Below, one piece after another: positions 44,847 to 53,977 of a DNA stretch of 64,000 nt. Position 1 is the first letter of the stretch, and each line of letters starts with the position of its first letter. The notes beneath the pieces were generated by a model. The model was not told the DNA's origin, searched no databases, and saw only the letters and a list, made by a program, of their open reading frames with translations. Source of the stretch: Psychrobacter alimentarius (GTDB lineage: Bacteria > Pseudomonadota > Gammaproteobacteria > Pseudomonadales > Moraxellaceae). Position numbers and translations under genes: made by a program. The stretch covers positions 1,488,001 through 1,552,000 of the forward strand of contig NZ_CP014945.1 in the NCBI RefSeq assembly GCF_001606025.1, read 5' to 3'.

Positions 44847-46022
44847 ATGAAAATATCATCTCAAAAACCTCTAACCAGTCTAGTATTTAGTCTACTGGCT
44901 GCAACATTATTCATCTCTGAAACGGCTCAAGCAGCATGCTCTGATGCGTGTTTAAAGAGTAAAGTTGATGAGCAAGCCAAACAGTTGATGGTGTCGCATA
45001 ATATCCCAGGCATGGCGTTTGGCGTAATCATTGATGGCAAATCACACTTTTATAACTATGGGTTGGCCGATACACAGCGCAATAAGCCTGTATCAGAGGA
45101 CACTATCTTTGAATTGGGTTCGGTGAGTAAAACCTTTACTGCTACACTTGCCAGCTATGCCGAGTTAAACGGCACATTGGCGCTAAATGATACAGCAGAC
45201 AAATATATTCCTTACCTAAAAAACAGCGCGATTGGCAACACAAAACTCATCAATTTAGGAACCTATAGTGCCGGTGGGTTACCGCTACAAGTACCTGAGA
45301 GTATCGAAGACCATAAAACGTTAATGCGATACTACAAGTCTTGGCAACCTGAGTTTCCTGTCAATTCCACCCGTTTGTATTCTAATGCCAGTATCGGATT
45401 GTTTGGGTATATAGCTGCGCTGAGTATGGACACGGACTACACTGAACTAATGGAAAACAAAGTATTGCCTTCACTAAGTATGAGCAATACTTTTGTGAAT
45501 GTGCCTGCTGATAAGATGGGCAATTACGCGTTTGGCTATAATAAGTCAGATGAGCCAATCAGGGTCAATCCCGGTATGCTGGATGCAGAAGCGTACGGTA
45601 TCAAATCGACCAGTGCCGATATGACACGGTATCTGGCTATGAATATGGGGCTACTGCCTCTGGACAATCAGATACAGCAAGCACTAGATAACAACAGAAA
45701 GGGTTACTATCGTACCAGCTCGTTCACACAAGGGCTTGCGTGGGAGATGTATCCTCTACCGACCACATTGGCAACGCTTTTGGAAGGCAATTCAACAGAC
45801 ACTATTTTAAAACCTCAGCCCATCCAAGTGAATGAGCCACCAGCGCCTGTACGCGATGATGTATGGGTCAATAAAACAGGATCGACAAATGGATTTGGCG
45901 CTTATATTGCATATGTACCTGCGAAAAAAACAGGCATCGTCATTTTAGCCAACAAGAACTATCCGAATACAGAACGAGTCAAAGCAGCGTATACGATTTT
46001 AGAAAGTGCCATTGGTCAATGA
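44847..46022 (+). CDS. Class C (AmpC-type) serine beta-lactamase
   Basis: Periplasmic enzyme predicted to hydrolyse cephalosporins. A signal peptide is cleaved after SETAQA (about residue 29). Catalytic SVSK is at residues 92-95, YSN at 178-180, KTG at 343-345, and the class C signature GMLDAEAYGIKSTSADM is near 243. I choose ATG 44847 because it gives a proper signal peptide and 391 residues, the normal AmpC size; a GTG at 44778 adds a second hydrophobic stretch. No AmpR gene is adjacent. A D-Ala carboxypeptidase role is less likely given the full set of class C marks. Confidence 0.88.
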   Translation: MKISSQKPLTSLVFSLLAATLFISETAQAACSDACLKSKVDEQAKQLMVSHNIPGMAFGVIIDGKSHFYNYGLADTQRNKPVSEDTIFELGSVSKTFTATLASYAELNGTLALNDTADKYIPYLKNSAIGNTKLINLGTYSAGGLPLQVPESIEDHKTLMRYYKSWQPEFPVNSTRLYSNASIGLFGYIAALSMDTDYTELMENKVLPSLSMSNTFVNVPADKMGNYAFGYNKSDEPIRVNPGMLDAEAYGIKSTSADMTRYLAMNMGLLPLDNQIQQALDNNRKGYYRTSSFTQGLAWEMYPLPTTLATLLEGNSTDTILKPQPIQVNEPPAPVRDDVWVNKTGSTNGFGAYIAYVPAKKTGIVILANKNYPNTERVKAAYTILESAIGQ

Positions 46023-46100
46023 TAGGATGAGTCATTGATATGATTGATAAGGCATAACCATGATGCCAAGAAGCAGTGATTCTAAAACATCATAGCAGCA

Positions 46101-46135
46101 GACAAAGAATCCAGTGTTTATCTGGGTTCTTTGTC
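46101..46135. terminator. Inverted repeat/terminator between convergent genes
   Basis: GACAAAGAATCCAG pairs with CTGGGTTCTTTGTC (one G-T) across TGTTTAT. It lies between the beta-lactamase gene and the convergent lipoprotein gene; the T tract is short. Confidence 0.6.
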
Positions 46136-46162
46136 GTTTATGTCCGAAACGCTTAAAAGTAA

Positions 46163-47023
46163 TTAAGAACAGCCCTCGACCAAATAAATAGCCTCTGGAA
46201 TACCGATATCGATACTCTCTACCTCACCTTTTAACGCACGCTTATTGTCTACCGTCCACTCAGTCTCACTAATGATGTTGTTACTGAGCTTCTGACCACC
46301 CTTAATATGATACTCAATTTGAATAGGCAAGGTATCATTTGCATCGTTCAGCTTGATATCTTCTTGCTTTAAAAGTGCGCCTACATCGTTGTTATTGGTT
46401 ACAACAAAGTTGACGTTCGCAGTCAAATTGTAATAATCACCTTCAACCGCGTATTTATCAACGGCATAGGTGAGACTGTCATCATGAGCACTCATGACCG
46501 ATGTTGCCGTATCACCGACATGTACGCCCGTATAGAACGGTGTTTTGGGATCTCGAATCGTAATCAGTGCTACTTTGCCATCTATTACTTGATATAGGAC
46601 AGAGGCGCGTTTGCCGTAAGCTTGATCCATATAGTATTGTTTTGAATCGCTCACATAATAGCACTGCTCGTTATCACTCTCTTGTTTGGTCAATCCTAAG
46701 TCTGCCAAAAGCGCAGGGGTCACGACTTGTCCAAAGCCCAGCTTTTGGTAGCCAGATGGACTTACCACTTGGTCATCGGCAGGACTTGTTTCGGCACCAA
46801 TCGGCTCTTGTTCTGCGACAGTTTCATCATTACTATCAGCAACAGGGACTGGCGTGTCCGTTTGCGCTGATGTTGTGTTTTCATCAGCTTGGGCTTCGCT
46901 ATCATCAGCAGGTGAGGATTGTGACTCGCAGCCTGTAAGCAGTTGTACGCCGCCCACAAGGCAAGCTGAGAATAATAGTGACGTCACTTTTTTGGATAAT
47001 AGTCGGTTATGAGAATCAAACAT
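46163..47023 (-). CDS. Hypothetical lipoprotein
   Basis: A 286-residue predicted lipoprotein: the signal peptide ends in a lipobox LLTGC (Cys near residue 32), followed by a roughly 60-residue acidic, Ser/Thr/Asp/Glu/Gln-rich linker and a folded domain with SGYQKLGFGQVVTPALLADLGL. I place the start at ATG 47023 because AGGAG lies seven bases upstream; two upstream in-frame ATGs are too near or lack a site. No known family recognised. Convergent with the beta-lactamase gene and divergent from the mntP riboswitch. Confidence 0.65.
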   Translation of the reverse strand: MFDSHNRLLSKKVTSLLFSACLVGGVQLLTGCESQSSPADDSEAQADENTTSAQTDTPVPVADSNDETVAEQEPIGAETSPADDQVVSPSGYQKLGFGQVVTPALLADLGLTKQESDNEQCYYVSDSKQYYMDQAYGKRASVLYQVIDGKVALITIRDPKTPFYTGVHVGDTATSVMSAHDDSLTYAVDKYAVEGDYYNLTANVNFVVTNNNDVGALLKQEDIKLNDANDTLPIQIEYHIKGGQKLSNNIISETEWTVDNKRALKGEVESIDIGIPEAIYLVEGCS

Positions 47024-47189
47024 GGTCATACTCCTAAAGACAAACTTCATATCGCTTACCTAAATAGCATAATAGCGTAATAGCATATTGTTGCGATATC
47101 AATCCTATTAATACAAAACAACATACGCAGATTTGCCGTTCTATCTGGCAATTTATTATTGACTTATAACATATTAATGTTAACCTAAC

Positions 47190-47293
47190 CACTCTTTGGG
47201 GAGTAGCCTGCTTTCGTCCTACGAAAGCGTTCACATCAACATACTTGGCCACATGCCATGGTGTGAACACCTCTCGGTTGGCGAGACCATCGA
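47190..47293 (+). ncRNA. yybP-ykoY manganese riboswitch
   Basis: The conserved blocks of the yybP-ykoY family are present in order: CTTTGGGGAGTAGCC, a GCTTTCG..CGAAAGC hairpin, ACATCAACATACTTGG, and the closing GGCGAGACCATCG. It sits 5' of mntP as in Escherichia coli, where manganese binding turns expression on. A later hairpin (47309-47315 with 47342-47348) lies just before the mntP ribosome site and may be the expression platform. Confidence 0.9.
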
Positions 47294-47308
47294 TATATAC
47301 ACACTGCA

Positions 47309-47348
47309 GGTCGAGAGTGTGGGTATGTCGTGGACTCTATACTCGACC
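47309..47348 (+). promoter_or_regulatory. Possible expression-platform hairpin of the mntP riboswitch
   Basis: GGTCGAG pairs with CTCGACC directly before the GAGA ribosome site (47349-47352) of mntP. Alternative pairing of AGAGT with ACTCT inside the loop region is possible, a feature consistent with switching. Inference from pairing only. Confidence 0.4.
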
Positions 47349-47360
47349 GAGAAAATCAAA

Positions 47361-47933
47361 ATGAACCCTATCGCTCTTCTTTTACTTGCTTTTTCTATGT
47401 CTACTGATGCCTTTTCTGTGGCCATTAGTAAAGGAGCAAGTCTCAAAAACCCACGTTTTACCGAAGCTTTGAGAATGGGCCTTATTTTTGGCTCCATTGA
47501 AGCTGTCACGCCTATTATTGGCTGGTTGATTGGTCGTTCTGCCACTACTTTTATAGATGCGTCTTTTATTGAGGCGTGGGATCATTGGGTAGCCTTCGTC
47601 ATTCTGGCAGGCTTGGGATTGCATATGTTGTATGCAGGACTGAAACCTAGTGATGAAGAACAAGAAGCACCATCACAGCATTCTTTTTTTAAACTGGCGC
47701 TCACAGCCTTTGGCACTAGTATTGATGCAATGGCCATTGGTGTCAGCTTGGCATTTATTGAAGTCAATATTTTCTTGGCAGCAGGTTTGATCGGTTTGGC
47801 GACTGCCATCATGGTCACGTTAGGTGTGATGCTAGGTAAGGCGCTTGGTTCACTGATTGGTCATAAAGCCGAAGCATTTGGCGGTGTCATGTTGGTTGTC
47901 ATCGGGGCATGGATACTGATAAGCCATCTTTAA
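47361..47933 (+). CDS. mntP: Manganese efflux pump MntP
   Basis: A 190-residue inner-membrane protein with six predicted helices that exports Mn(II). The two-repeat topology is visible in [20 protein letters not shown] and [21 protein letters not shown], which carry the conserved membrane aspartates. I choose ATG 47361, which gives the normal MntP length; a longer in-frame reading back to 47196 crosses the riboswitch and is not coding. Expression should be turned on by manganese through the upstream yybP-ykoY element. Confidence 0.93.
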   Translation: MNPIALLLLAFSMSTDAFSVAISKGASLKNPRFTEALRMGLIFGSIEAVTPIIGWLIGRSATTFIDASFIEAWDHWVAFVILAGLGLHMLYAGLKPSDEEQEAPSQHSFFKLALTAFGTSIDAMAIGVSLAFIEVNIFLAAGLIGLATAIMVTLGVMLGKALGSLIGHKAEAFGGVMLVVIGAWILISHL

Positions 47934-48074
47934 GGTCGCGACATTTATTTAAAATCCGTGCACTTGAAAAATTGTACAATACAAAGAGGCTAGTATCATT
48001 TTTTGCGTGCTCGGCATCAGTAGCGTACAGAGACAGAGGCATTTAAAGTGTTGAAGGTAAGTGCGCAATCACTA

Positions 48075-48108
48075 CGGATGATGCCAGTGTGTATCATGGC
48101 ATCATTCG
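48075..48108. terminator. Hairpin after mntP
   Basis: GATGATGCCA pairs with TGGCATCATT around a 10-base loop between the convergent mntP and DUF3817 genes. There is no proper T run, so terminator activity is uncertain. Confidence 0.4.
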
Positions 48109-48122
48109 TAATAGAGCGAGCG

Positions 48123-48476
48123 TTAAACTCGTGCTTGCTTTAAGTGCTTTTTGAGTACGTAGTCAAATATAAATGGTCCAAATGGCAAGAACGAGCCAAT
48201 AACGCCTGCAGGTATGGCCCAAATAGGCATTTTTATTCTCATTGCAGTCGCAATTAGTACAACGATATAAGCCACAAATAACATACCGTGTGCCATACCG
48301 ACATATGTCACAGCCTCTGGAATGTCCATCATGTATTTCAAAGGCATGGCGATGCCTAGCAGTAATAAAAAAGAAGTCCCTTCTAGATAGCCCATAATCA
48401 TAAGGCTTTTTAAAGCAAGGTTTTGTGCCTTATTGAGGTGGGGTATGGGTTCAACGATTGACTGAGAGGGCAACAC
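48123..48476 (-). CDS. DUF3817-family membrane protein
   Basis: A 117-residue protein with three predicted helices. LKSLMIMGYLEGTSFLLLLGIAMPLKYMMDIPEAVTYVGMAHGMLFVAY is typical of DUF3817, which also forms the N-terminus of some larger transporters. No function is established for the stand-alone form. The ATG follows no strong ribosome site. Monocistronic by context. Confidence 0.75.
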   Translation of the reverse strand: MLPSQSIVEPIPHLNKAQNLALKSLMIMGYLEGTSFLLLLGIAMPLKYMMDIPEAVTYVGMAHGMLFVAYIVVLIATAMRIKMPIWAIPAGVIGSFLPFGPFIFDYVLKKHLKQARV

Positions 48477-48582
48477 GGTATTTTCCTTTTGTGACTATTG
48501 ATAAATAACAGAAAGTAAGACGACGGCTAGAAGCGACATGACGGCGACTTTATGTCATGCCGTTTTTTAGTATTGAGCTTTG

Positions 48583-49428
48583 CTATTCTATAGCGAGATA
48601 TCCTGCGTTAGAAAAGTACTGCTGTCCAGCACTTGAGCGTAAATAATTTGAGAAATCGATCGCTATAGATGAATCACTGATAACTATACCGTCTTGCAGA
48701 ATAGGCGGGTATGATTCCGGCGGTAGAGTATAAAACTGGTCGGGCGTCGCTTTGATTGCGGTCAGCTGTGACTGGGCAACAAACCCATAATCGACACTGC
48801 CTGTATGAGCATACTGAAATGCCTGCCCAATATTTTCAGCTTGTATAAGGCGTTTTTGTTCAGTGAGCGTGTTGTAGAGGTTTTGCGATTGCAAATAAGA
48901 TTTTGCCGATTCGCCATAAGGTGCAAGTGCTGGATTGGCAATAGTGACTTTTGTGTTTGCTCTAGTCGTCAGTAAGTCGTTTAGGCTTGTCGGATCAAAC
49001 CCATCTAAAGACTTATTAACGCTATAAAGTGCCAGCTGACCTTGGGTATAAGTGAAGGGTTGTGACATAGCCTTGTCACTAGACAACGCGCTATTCGATT
49101 TTTCTTTGACAAGTTTATCAGGAAACGCTTGGTTTGCTGCCAAAAATATATCATAAGGGGCGCCAGAGGTAATCTGAGCATATAGCTTACCTGAAGAAGC
49201 GTAGGTAACTTCAATCTCCTGATTGGTCAGGTTTTTGTCGGCTTTATATCCTGCAATGATCTCGGGCAATACATCTGACAGATTGGCTGCCGCTGCGATG
49301 CGGATTGTCTCTTGCTGTTCGATAGCATTATTGGTATCCGATACTACAGAATTGGTATTTTGTTCTTTGGTGCATGCCGTTAGCATGAATGCTACACAGG
49401 CTGTTGTGACAACTAGGGGTTTGATCAT
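48583..49428 (-). CDS. modA: Orphan molybdate-binding lipoprotein (ModA-like)
   Basis: A 281-residue ABC solute receptor with a lipobox LTAC near residue 18, predicting membrane anchoring. Family features are IRIAAAANLSDVLPEIIAGY, VTYASSGKLYAQITSGAPYDIFLAANQAFPDKL and ANPALAPYGESAKSYL, typical of ModA. The expected permease and ATPase genes (modB, modC) are not adjacent. Tungstate or molybdate is the probable ligand. Lone ModA genes may work with transporter genes elsewhere, which cannot be seen here. Confidence 0.8.
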   Translation of the reverse strand: MIKPLVVTTACVAFMLTACTKEQNTNSVVSDTNNAIEQQETIRIAAAANLSDVLPEIIAGYKADKNLTNQEIEVTYASSGKLYAQITSGAPYDIFLAANQAFPDKLVKEKSNSALSSDKAMSQPFTYTQGQLALYSVNKSLDGFDPTSLNDLLTTRANTKVTIANPALAPYGESAKSYLQSQNLYNTLTEQKRLIQAENIGQAFQYAHTGSVDYGFVAQSQLTAIKATPDQFYTLPPESYPPILQDGIVISDSSIAIDFSNYLRSSAGQQYFSNAGYLAIE

Positions 49429-49696
49429 TATTGAACCTTGGTATTTACTCTTATTATTCAGCTTTTACTGTTTCAATAAGATAAATAGGCTTTATAGCAG
49501 TATCTCCTCAAATTCTCAACTGTGCCAGTCATATTTCATACAAGTCTTCTGCCTAATAAGATGTTTGCTGAGCACTGTTTATTGAGAAAAAGTAAAGCTA
49601 ATACATGAGACGGTAGAAAACTGTAGTCACTACTTGATTTATATACCAAAGGCTTGATAGCTTGTTTGCAACCGTTTTCAACATGCAATAATAAAT
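49429..49696. other. Intergenic region between ModA and PEP carboxylase genes
   Basis: The full gap to 49761 is about 330 bases and includes the terminator at 49697-49731 plus the ModA promoter region. Nothing else was recognised. Confidence 0.4.
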
Positions 49697-49731
49697 AAAC
49701 CCTTGTCAGCACTATGCTACAAGGGTTTTTT
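49697..49731. terminator. Intrinsic terminator after PEP carboxylase
   Basis: AAACCCTTGT pairs with ACAAGGGTTT around CAGCACTATGCT. T-rich sequence follows on both strands, so it probably ends ppc transcription. Confidence 0.75.
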
Positions 49732-49761
49732 GATACCTTAATCTGTAAGGCGTTATAGTCA

Positions 49762-52548
49762 TTAACCTGTATTGCGTAAACCTGCTGCTAGAGCATTGAT
49801 GCTACGGATTAATGGGTCTTCAACATCAATATTGCTCTTGTCACTTTCATGGCTTTGCTCATCGCCTTTTTGTCTGGCACGTTTTAACAGCTCAATCTGT
49901 ATATAATTAATGGGATCTAAATACGCATTTCGCCATTGCAGGGAAGCGGCAAGATTGTGCTGATTTGATAATAAAGACTTTTGCTCAAGTAAAGAATTTA
50001 AGCCTGAATAAGTCAGCTCGTGCTCCTCAATAACCGCTGTCATAATCTTATCACGCAAGGCCTCATCGTCGCACAATTGGCTGTAAGCTTGCGCGATACT
50101 CATCTCAGACTTGGTAAATGCCATCTCGATATTGCTGATAAACACGCTAAAAAACGGCCAATGAGCGTTCATCTCTTTCATCAAGTCTTCATCTGCTTTC
50201 ACACTATGCAGCGCACTACCGACCCCATACCAAGCAGGCAACGTAAAGCGGGCTAATGACCAACCGAATACCCAAGGAATCGCTCGTAAAGTGGTTTTGC
50301 TTGGCAAGCCTTTTTTGCGATGCGATGGACGTGAGCCAATGTTTAACAAAGAAATTTCTTGTACAGGGGTAACCTGTGAGTAAAACTGATAAAACCCTTC
50401 TGTATGGTCGGTCAGTTCGCGATAGCGCCGCTCACCTGCATCTGCTAACTGCGCAAAAAGCGACTCATAATTGGGCAGTTCAGCAGGTTGTACCACAAAC
50501 CTTGACGAGCAGGCTTTTAGCGTACCTGTGATCCCCATGGTCAGCTCAAACACCGCGGTATCGGTGTTGGCGTATTTGGCATAAAGCACTTCGCCTTGCT
50601 CCGTTACTTTGATTTGACCATGCAGCGTACCAGCTGGCTGAGCGGCAATGGCATTGTGTGTTGAGCCACCGCCGCGACTGACAGAGCCGCCGCGCCCATG
50701 GAACAATCGCGTTTTGATGCCATATGTTTTGGCAATACGATCAATGGTTTGTTGCGCACTATAAAGCTGCCATGCCGAGGTAATGATACCGCCATCTTTT
50801 GAGGAGTCTGAATATCCCAGCATGATTTCTTGCGTATTATCTGAATGCTTCAGCAGCTCTCGGTACAGAGGATTGTCTAAAACAGCCGGTAAAATCTGAT
50901 CGATGTTTTTCAGATCTTCAATCGTCTCAAACAAAGGCGCAACTGGCAAATCAGCGGATAAATGCCCCTCGTCATCAACTCTGCATAAGCCTGCAAAGCG
51001 CATGAGCAGCAGCACTTCTAGTATTTGGCTGGCGTTGTTGGTCATCGAAATAACGTAGCTGCCAAAGGTGTCTTGCCCCACCAGTTTGCGCAATGTCGCC
51101 ACTGAGTTCATCAATGCCAATTGTTCGCGGGTTTTATCCGTCAAGTTATCTGTATAAATTAGCGGGGTACCAGGTTTCTCGAGCAAGCGCGTCAGCCACT
51201 CTTGACGCTCTGTTTCAGTGAGCGTGTGATAGTCAGGCAAATTTGAGGCGCTAGCAAAAATATCCGCAATGACTTCACCATGATAGGATGATTCTTGGCG
51301 AATATCGAGCGCCGCCAAATGAAAACCACAGGTTTTGACCAGACGAATCATATCAAGCAATAAGCCTTCGCCATGTGCGGTGTCATGAGTATTGACGCTT
51401 TGACGAATGATGCGCAGATCTTCTAGCAGTTCTTGCGGGTTGGTATAAGCGTCTTTTTTGGCGTTGCTGTCATCCCCTTTACTTTGAATCAGTTGATTGG
51501 TGGCTTTGACTTTGTTCAGAATCAAAGAGAGTAATCGGCGGTAAGGCTCGTTGCCATAATCATCAAGATTGTAATCAAACACGCGCTGATCAAGTTCGGC
51601 ATAGCTGCTAATTTTGTCATAGACTTCGGGCGCAACCGTCACGATGGTGTCGCTATGAATCAGCTGGCGGCGCAGTTTCTTTAGCAGCACTTGGTAGTGG
51701 CGTAGTACGGTATCGGCATGCATGAGAACCGCAAGTTCTGTGGTCTCAAACGTCACAAATGGATTGCCATCTCTATCGCCACCGATCCAAGAACCAAAGC
51801 TCATAAAGGCAGGTAACGGGTAGTCGATTAATTCTGGATAGATATCGACAATAGCGGCTTTCATATTGCGATAAACCTTGGGAATGGCATTAAATAAGCT
51901 GGCATTAAAATAATGCAGACCGTTATTTATCTCATCATAAACCAATGGCTTACGGGTACGTACCTCATCAGATGACCAGAGTAGATCGATCGTTTGCGCG
52001 GTTTGCGCTTTGGCTTGCTCGTACGAGAAGCTGTTTTCAGCAAAATTATTTAACGCATTACTATGGGTAAACAGACTCTGCAATATATTCATCGTCGTGC
52101 GGCGGCGTGCCTCAGTAGGATGCGCGGTAAAGACAGGAATGAATGTTAATTGCTCAATGAGTTCCTGCATTTGCTCAGGTTCAATATTTCGTTCACGGCA
52201 CTCAAGTAAAGTGCGACGAAACGACCCCTCCCAGCTTTGCTCAGATTGCGCCCGCAGTGCCTGACGTTGCTCTCGTAAGTAGTTTTCTTCACTTAGATTG
52301 GCTAAGAAAAAATAAATAGAAAAACTGCGGATGACGTTTTTTAAGGTTTGATTGTCTAAAGAGGCGATAAAGTCGATAAGTTGCTGCTTATGGGTGTCAT
52401 TAGGTGCGCGTCGCTGCTGGATAAATCCTTTTCGCAGTGTCTCAATGGTATTGATGGTTTGCTCTCCAGTCTGGCGAGCAATCGCGTCACCGAGGAACGA
52501 AGCCAGTAAGCTGATGCGTTCTCGTAATACGTCGTTATCTATAATCAT
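49762..52548 (-). CDS. ppc: Phosphoenolpyruvate carboxylase
   Basis: Anaplerotic enzyme forming oxaloacetate from PEP and bicarbonate. Catalytic motifs are FTAHPTEARR (His near residue 142), GGDRDGNPFV (about 257), GYSDSSKDGG (about 582), LFHGRGGSVSRGGG (about 620) and the C-terminal LRNTG with conserved Gly. I place the start at ATG 52548, with AAAGGG upstream, giving 928 residues; a reading back to 52578 uses TTG and lacks a site. Monocistronic, with long non-coding flanks. Confidence 0.95.
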   Translation of the reverse strand: MIIDNDVLRERISLLASFLGDAIARQTGEQTINTIETLRKGFIQQRRAPNDTHKQQLIDFIASLDNQTLKNVIRSFSIYFFLANLSEENYLREQRQALRAQSEQSWEGSFRRTLLECRERNIEPEQMQELIEQLTFIPVFTAHPTEARRRTTMNILQSLFTHSNALNNFAENSFSYEQAKAQTAQTIDLLWSSDEVRTRKPLVYDEINNGLHYFNASLFNAIPKVYRNMKAAIVDIYPELIDYPLPAFMSFGSWIGGDRDGNPFVTFETTELAVLMHADTVLRHYQVLLKKLRRQLIHSDTIVTVAPEVYDKISSYAELDQRVFDYNLDDYGNEPYRRLLSLILNKVKATNQLIQSKGDDSNAKKDAYTNPQELLEDLRIIRQSVNTHDTAHGEGLLLDMIRLVKTCGFHLAALDIRQESSYHGEVIADIFASASNLPDYHTLTETERQEWLTRLLEKPGTPLIYTDNLTDKTREQLALMNSVATLRKLVGQDTFGSYVISMTNNASQILEVLLLMRFAGLCRVDDEGHLSADLPVAPLFETIEDLKNIDQILPAVLDNPLYRELLKHSDNTQEIMLGYSDSSKDGGIITSAWQLYSAQQTIDRIAKTYGIKTRLFHGRGGSVSRGGGSTHNAIAAQPAGTLHGQIKVTEQGEVLYAKYANTDTAVFELTMGITGTLKACSSRFVVQPAELPNYESLFAQLADAGERRYRELTDHTEGFYQFYSQVTPVQEISLLNIGSRPSHRKKGLPSKTTLRAIPWVFGWSLARFTLPAWYGVGSALHSVKADEDLMKEMNAHWPFFSVFISNIEMAFTKSEMSIAQAYSQLCDDEALRDKIMTAVIEEHELTYSGLNSLLEQKSLLSNQHNLAASLQWRNAYLDPINYIQIELLKRARQKGDEQSHESDKSNIDVEDPLIRSINALAAGLRNTG

Positions 52549-53063
52549 CCTTAGCCCTTTTATCAAATTGGTTAGCAAAATAGCCGTACTGTTATAACGG
52601 CAGTTTTTTCAAAGTGTGGTTGTTATATATGCTGATAGGTATCGTATAAAGCCAATCTTAATGGAGCGTGATACTGATTTTAATGGAGCATGACACCTAT
52701 AAAATAGAGCGTTTATCAGGTGTCGTCAAGATACTCTCACATGAGCACGTTATTTAATCATAATGATTGAACTCTTTGGTGGACCTACCACACAACTGAC
52801 AGCGATGGCAAAAAATATTAAGTTTTTTTATCCAATATTATTTAGAGTAGATTCATACACTTAAACTTCATGAATCAAATATGCTTGGTTGTATGAAAGA
52901 GAGTAAGAGTCGATGGCGCATTGTAATCTAAAAACCATTCTGTTAACTTCAAATAACGATAATGCGTTTATCAAGACATAAAACAATGCCATGTCAGAGA
53001 CCTTAATCTGATTTAAAAAGATTTTCGTCTAATAAAAATGATAAAAAAGAAGAGGCTATCATC
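52549..53063. other. Long intergenic region upstream of ppc and the oxoprolinase operon
   Basis: About 515 bases with no gene. It holds a 17-base direct repeat (52658 and 52680) and an inverted repeat GACACCTATAAA...TTTATCAGGTGTC (52692-52724). Promoters for both divergent genes must lie here but were not resolved. Confidence 0.5.
52658..52696 (+). repeat. Short direct repeat, possible operator
   Basis: TTAATGGAGCGTGATAC (52658-52674) and TTAATGGAGCATGACAC (52680-52696) match at 15 of 17 bases, with starts 22 bases apart, about two helical turns. Such spacing is typical of tandem activator or repressor sites. The protein is unknown. Confidence 0.4.
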
Positions 53064-53855
53064 ATGCTGGATTTAGCGAATATGACTCCAGAGCAGGTAA
53101 GAGAATTAATCGGAAAAAACCAAATCAACCAGCCCACATCTGGTATGTGTACAGGTCACATTCAAGCAAATGTCGTCATCGTTCCTAAAAGTCTGGCATA
53201 TGATTTTTTATTATTTGCCCAAAGAAATCCAAAATCTTGTCCCGTACTAGACGTGACGGATATTGGTAGCTCGGAGCCACGTCTCATGGCAAAAGGCGCA
53301 GACCTAAAGTCTGAAGTGCCAAAATATCGTATATATAAATATGGTGAGTTAGTAGACGAGGTATCAGACTTAAAAGAGTACTGGAGAGATGATCTGGTTT
53401 GTTTTCTTTTAGGGTGTAGCTTTTCTTTTGAGTCTGTATTATTAAACGCCTCCATTCCTATCAGGCACATAGAAGACAATCACAATGTGCCGATGTATCT
53501 CACCAATATAGACACTGAGCCTGCAGGTCAGTTCCATGGAAAGATGGTGGTAAGCATGCGTCCGATACCTTATCAGATGATCACAAGGGCGGTACAGGCC
53601 ACTTCTCGGTTTCCTCAAGTGCATGGCGCACCCATCCATGTAGGCGATCCAAGCTTAATCGGTATAAAAGACATTCATTCTCCCGACTTTGGTGATCCAT
53701 CCATCATAAAAGACGGCGAAGTTCCTGTGTTTTGGGCGTGCGGTGTCACGCCGCAAAGTATCGCCATGACCAGTAAGCCCGAGCTTATGATCACGCACGC
53801 GCCGGGCTATATGTTTATCTGCGATCCCAAAGATGAGGATTTGGCAGTTCTATAA
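53064..53855 (+). CDS. DUF1445-family putative hydro-lyase
   Basis: A 263-residue cytoplasmic protein of the DUF1445 (putative hydro-lyase) family, recognised by LIGKNQINQPTSGMCTGHIQANVVIVPKSLAYDF, CFLLGCSFSFE, VSMRPIP and FWACGVTPQS...ITHAPGYMFICD. A distant eukaryotic homologue is D-glutamate cyclase, which makes 5-oxo-D-proline, giving a chemical link to this operon. It is the first gene of the oxoprolinase operon, with 122 bases before the biotin-carrier gene. The reaction here is not proven. Confidence 0.8.
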   Translation: MLDLANMTPEQVRELIGKNQINQPTSGMCTGHIQANVVIVPKSLAYDFLLFAQRNPKSCPVLDVTDIGSSEPRLMAKGADLKSEVPKYRIYKYGELVDEVSDLKEYWRDDLVCFLLGCSFSFESVLLNASIPIRHIEDNHNVPMYLTNIDTEPAGQFHGKMVVSMRPIPYQMITRAVQATSRFPQVHGAPIHVGDPSLIGIKDIHSPDFGDPSIIKDGEVPVFWACGVTPQSIAMTSKPELMITHAPGYMFICDPKDEDLAVL

Positions 53856-53977
53856 TTTGCTTACGCCATTCGCTACAGACCGTTATATATAACGTCTTAA
53901 TCAATAATCACTTCAAACTAAATCAGTCATTTCAAAAAATAATTGCCCATTTTTACTTTAACGGAATAATCAATCGT

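Noticed and set aside
47196..47360. An N-terminal extension of MntP by 55 residues from an upstream in-frame ATG
   Set aside because: It reads through conserved riboswitch blocks, and MntP proteins have about 190 residues, matching the ATG at 47361.
48016..48060. A further copy of the palindromic repeat (CAGAGACAGAGGC words)
   Set aside because: Only the ACAGAGG word is shared; the paired arms and tail are absent.
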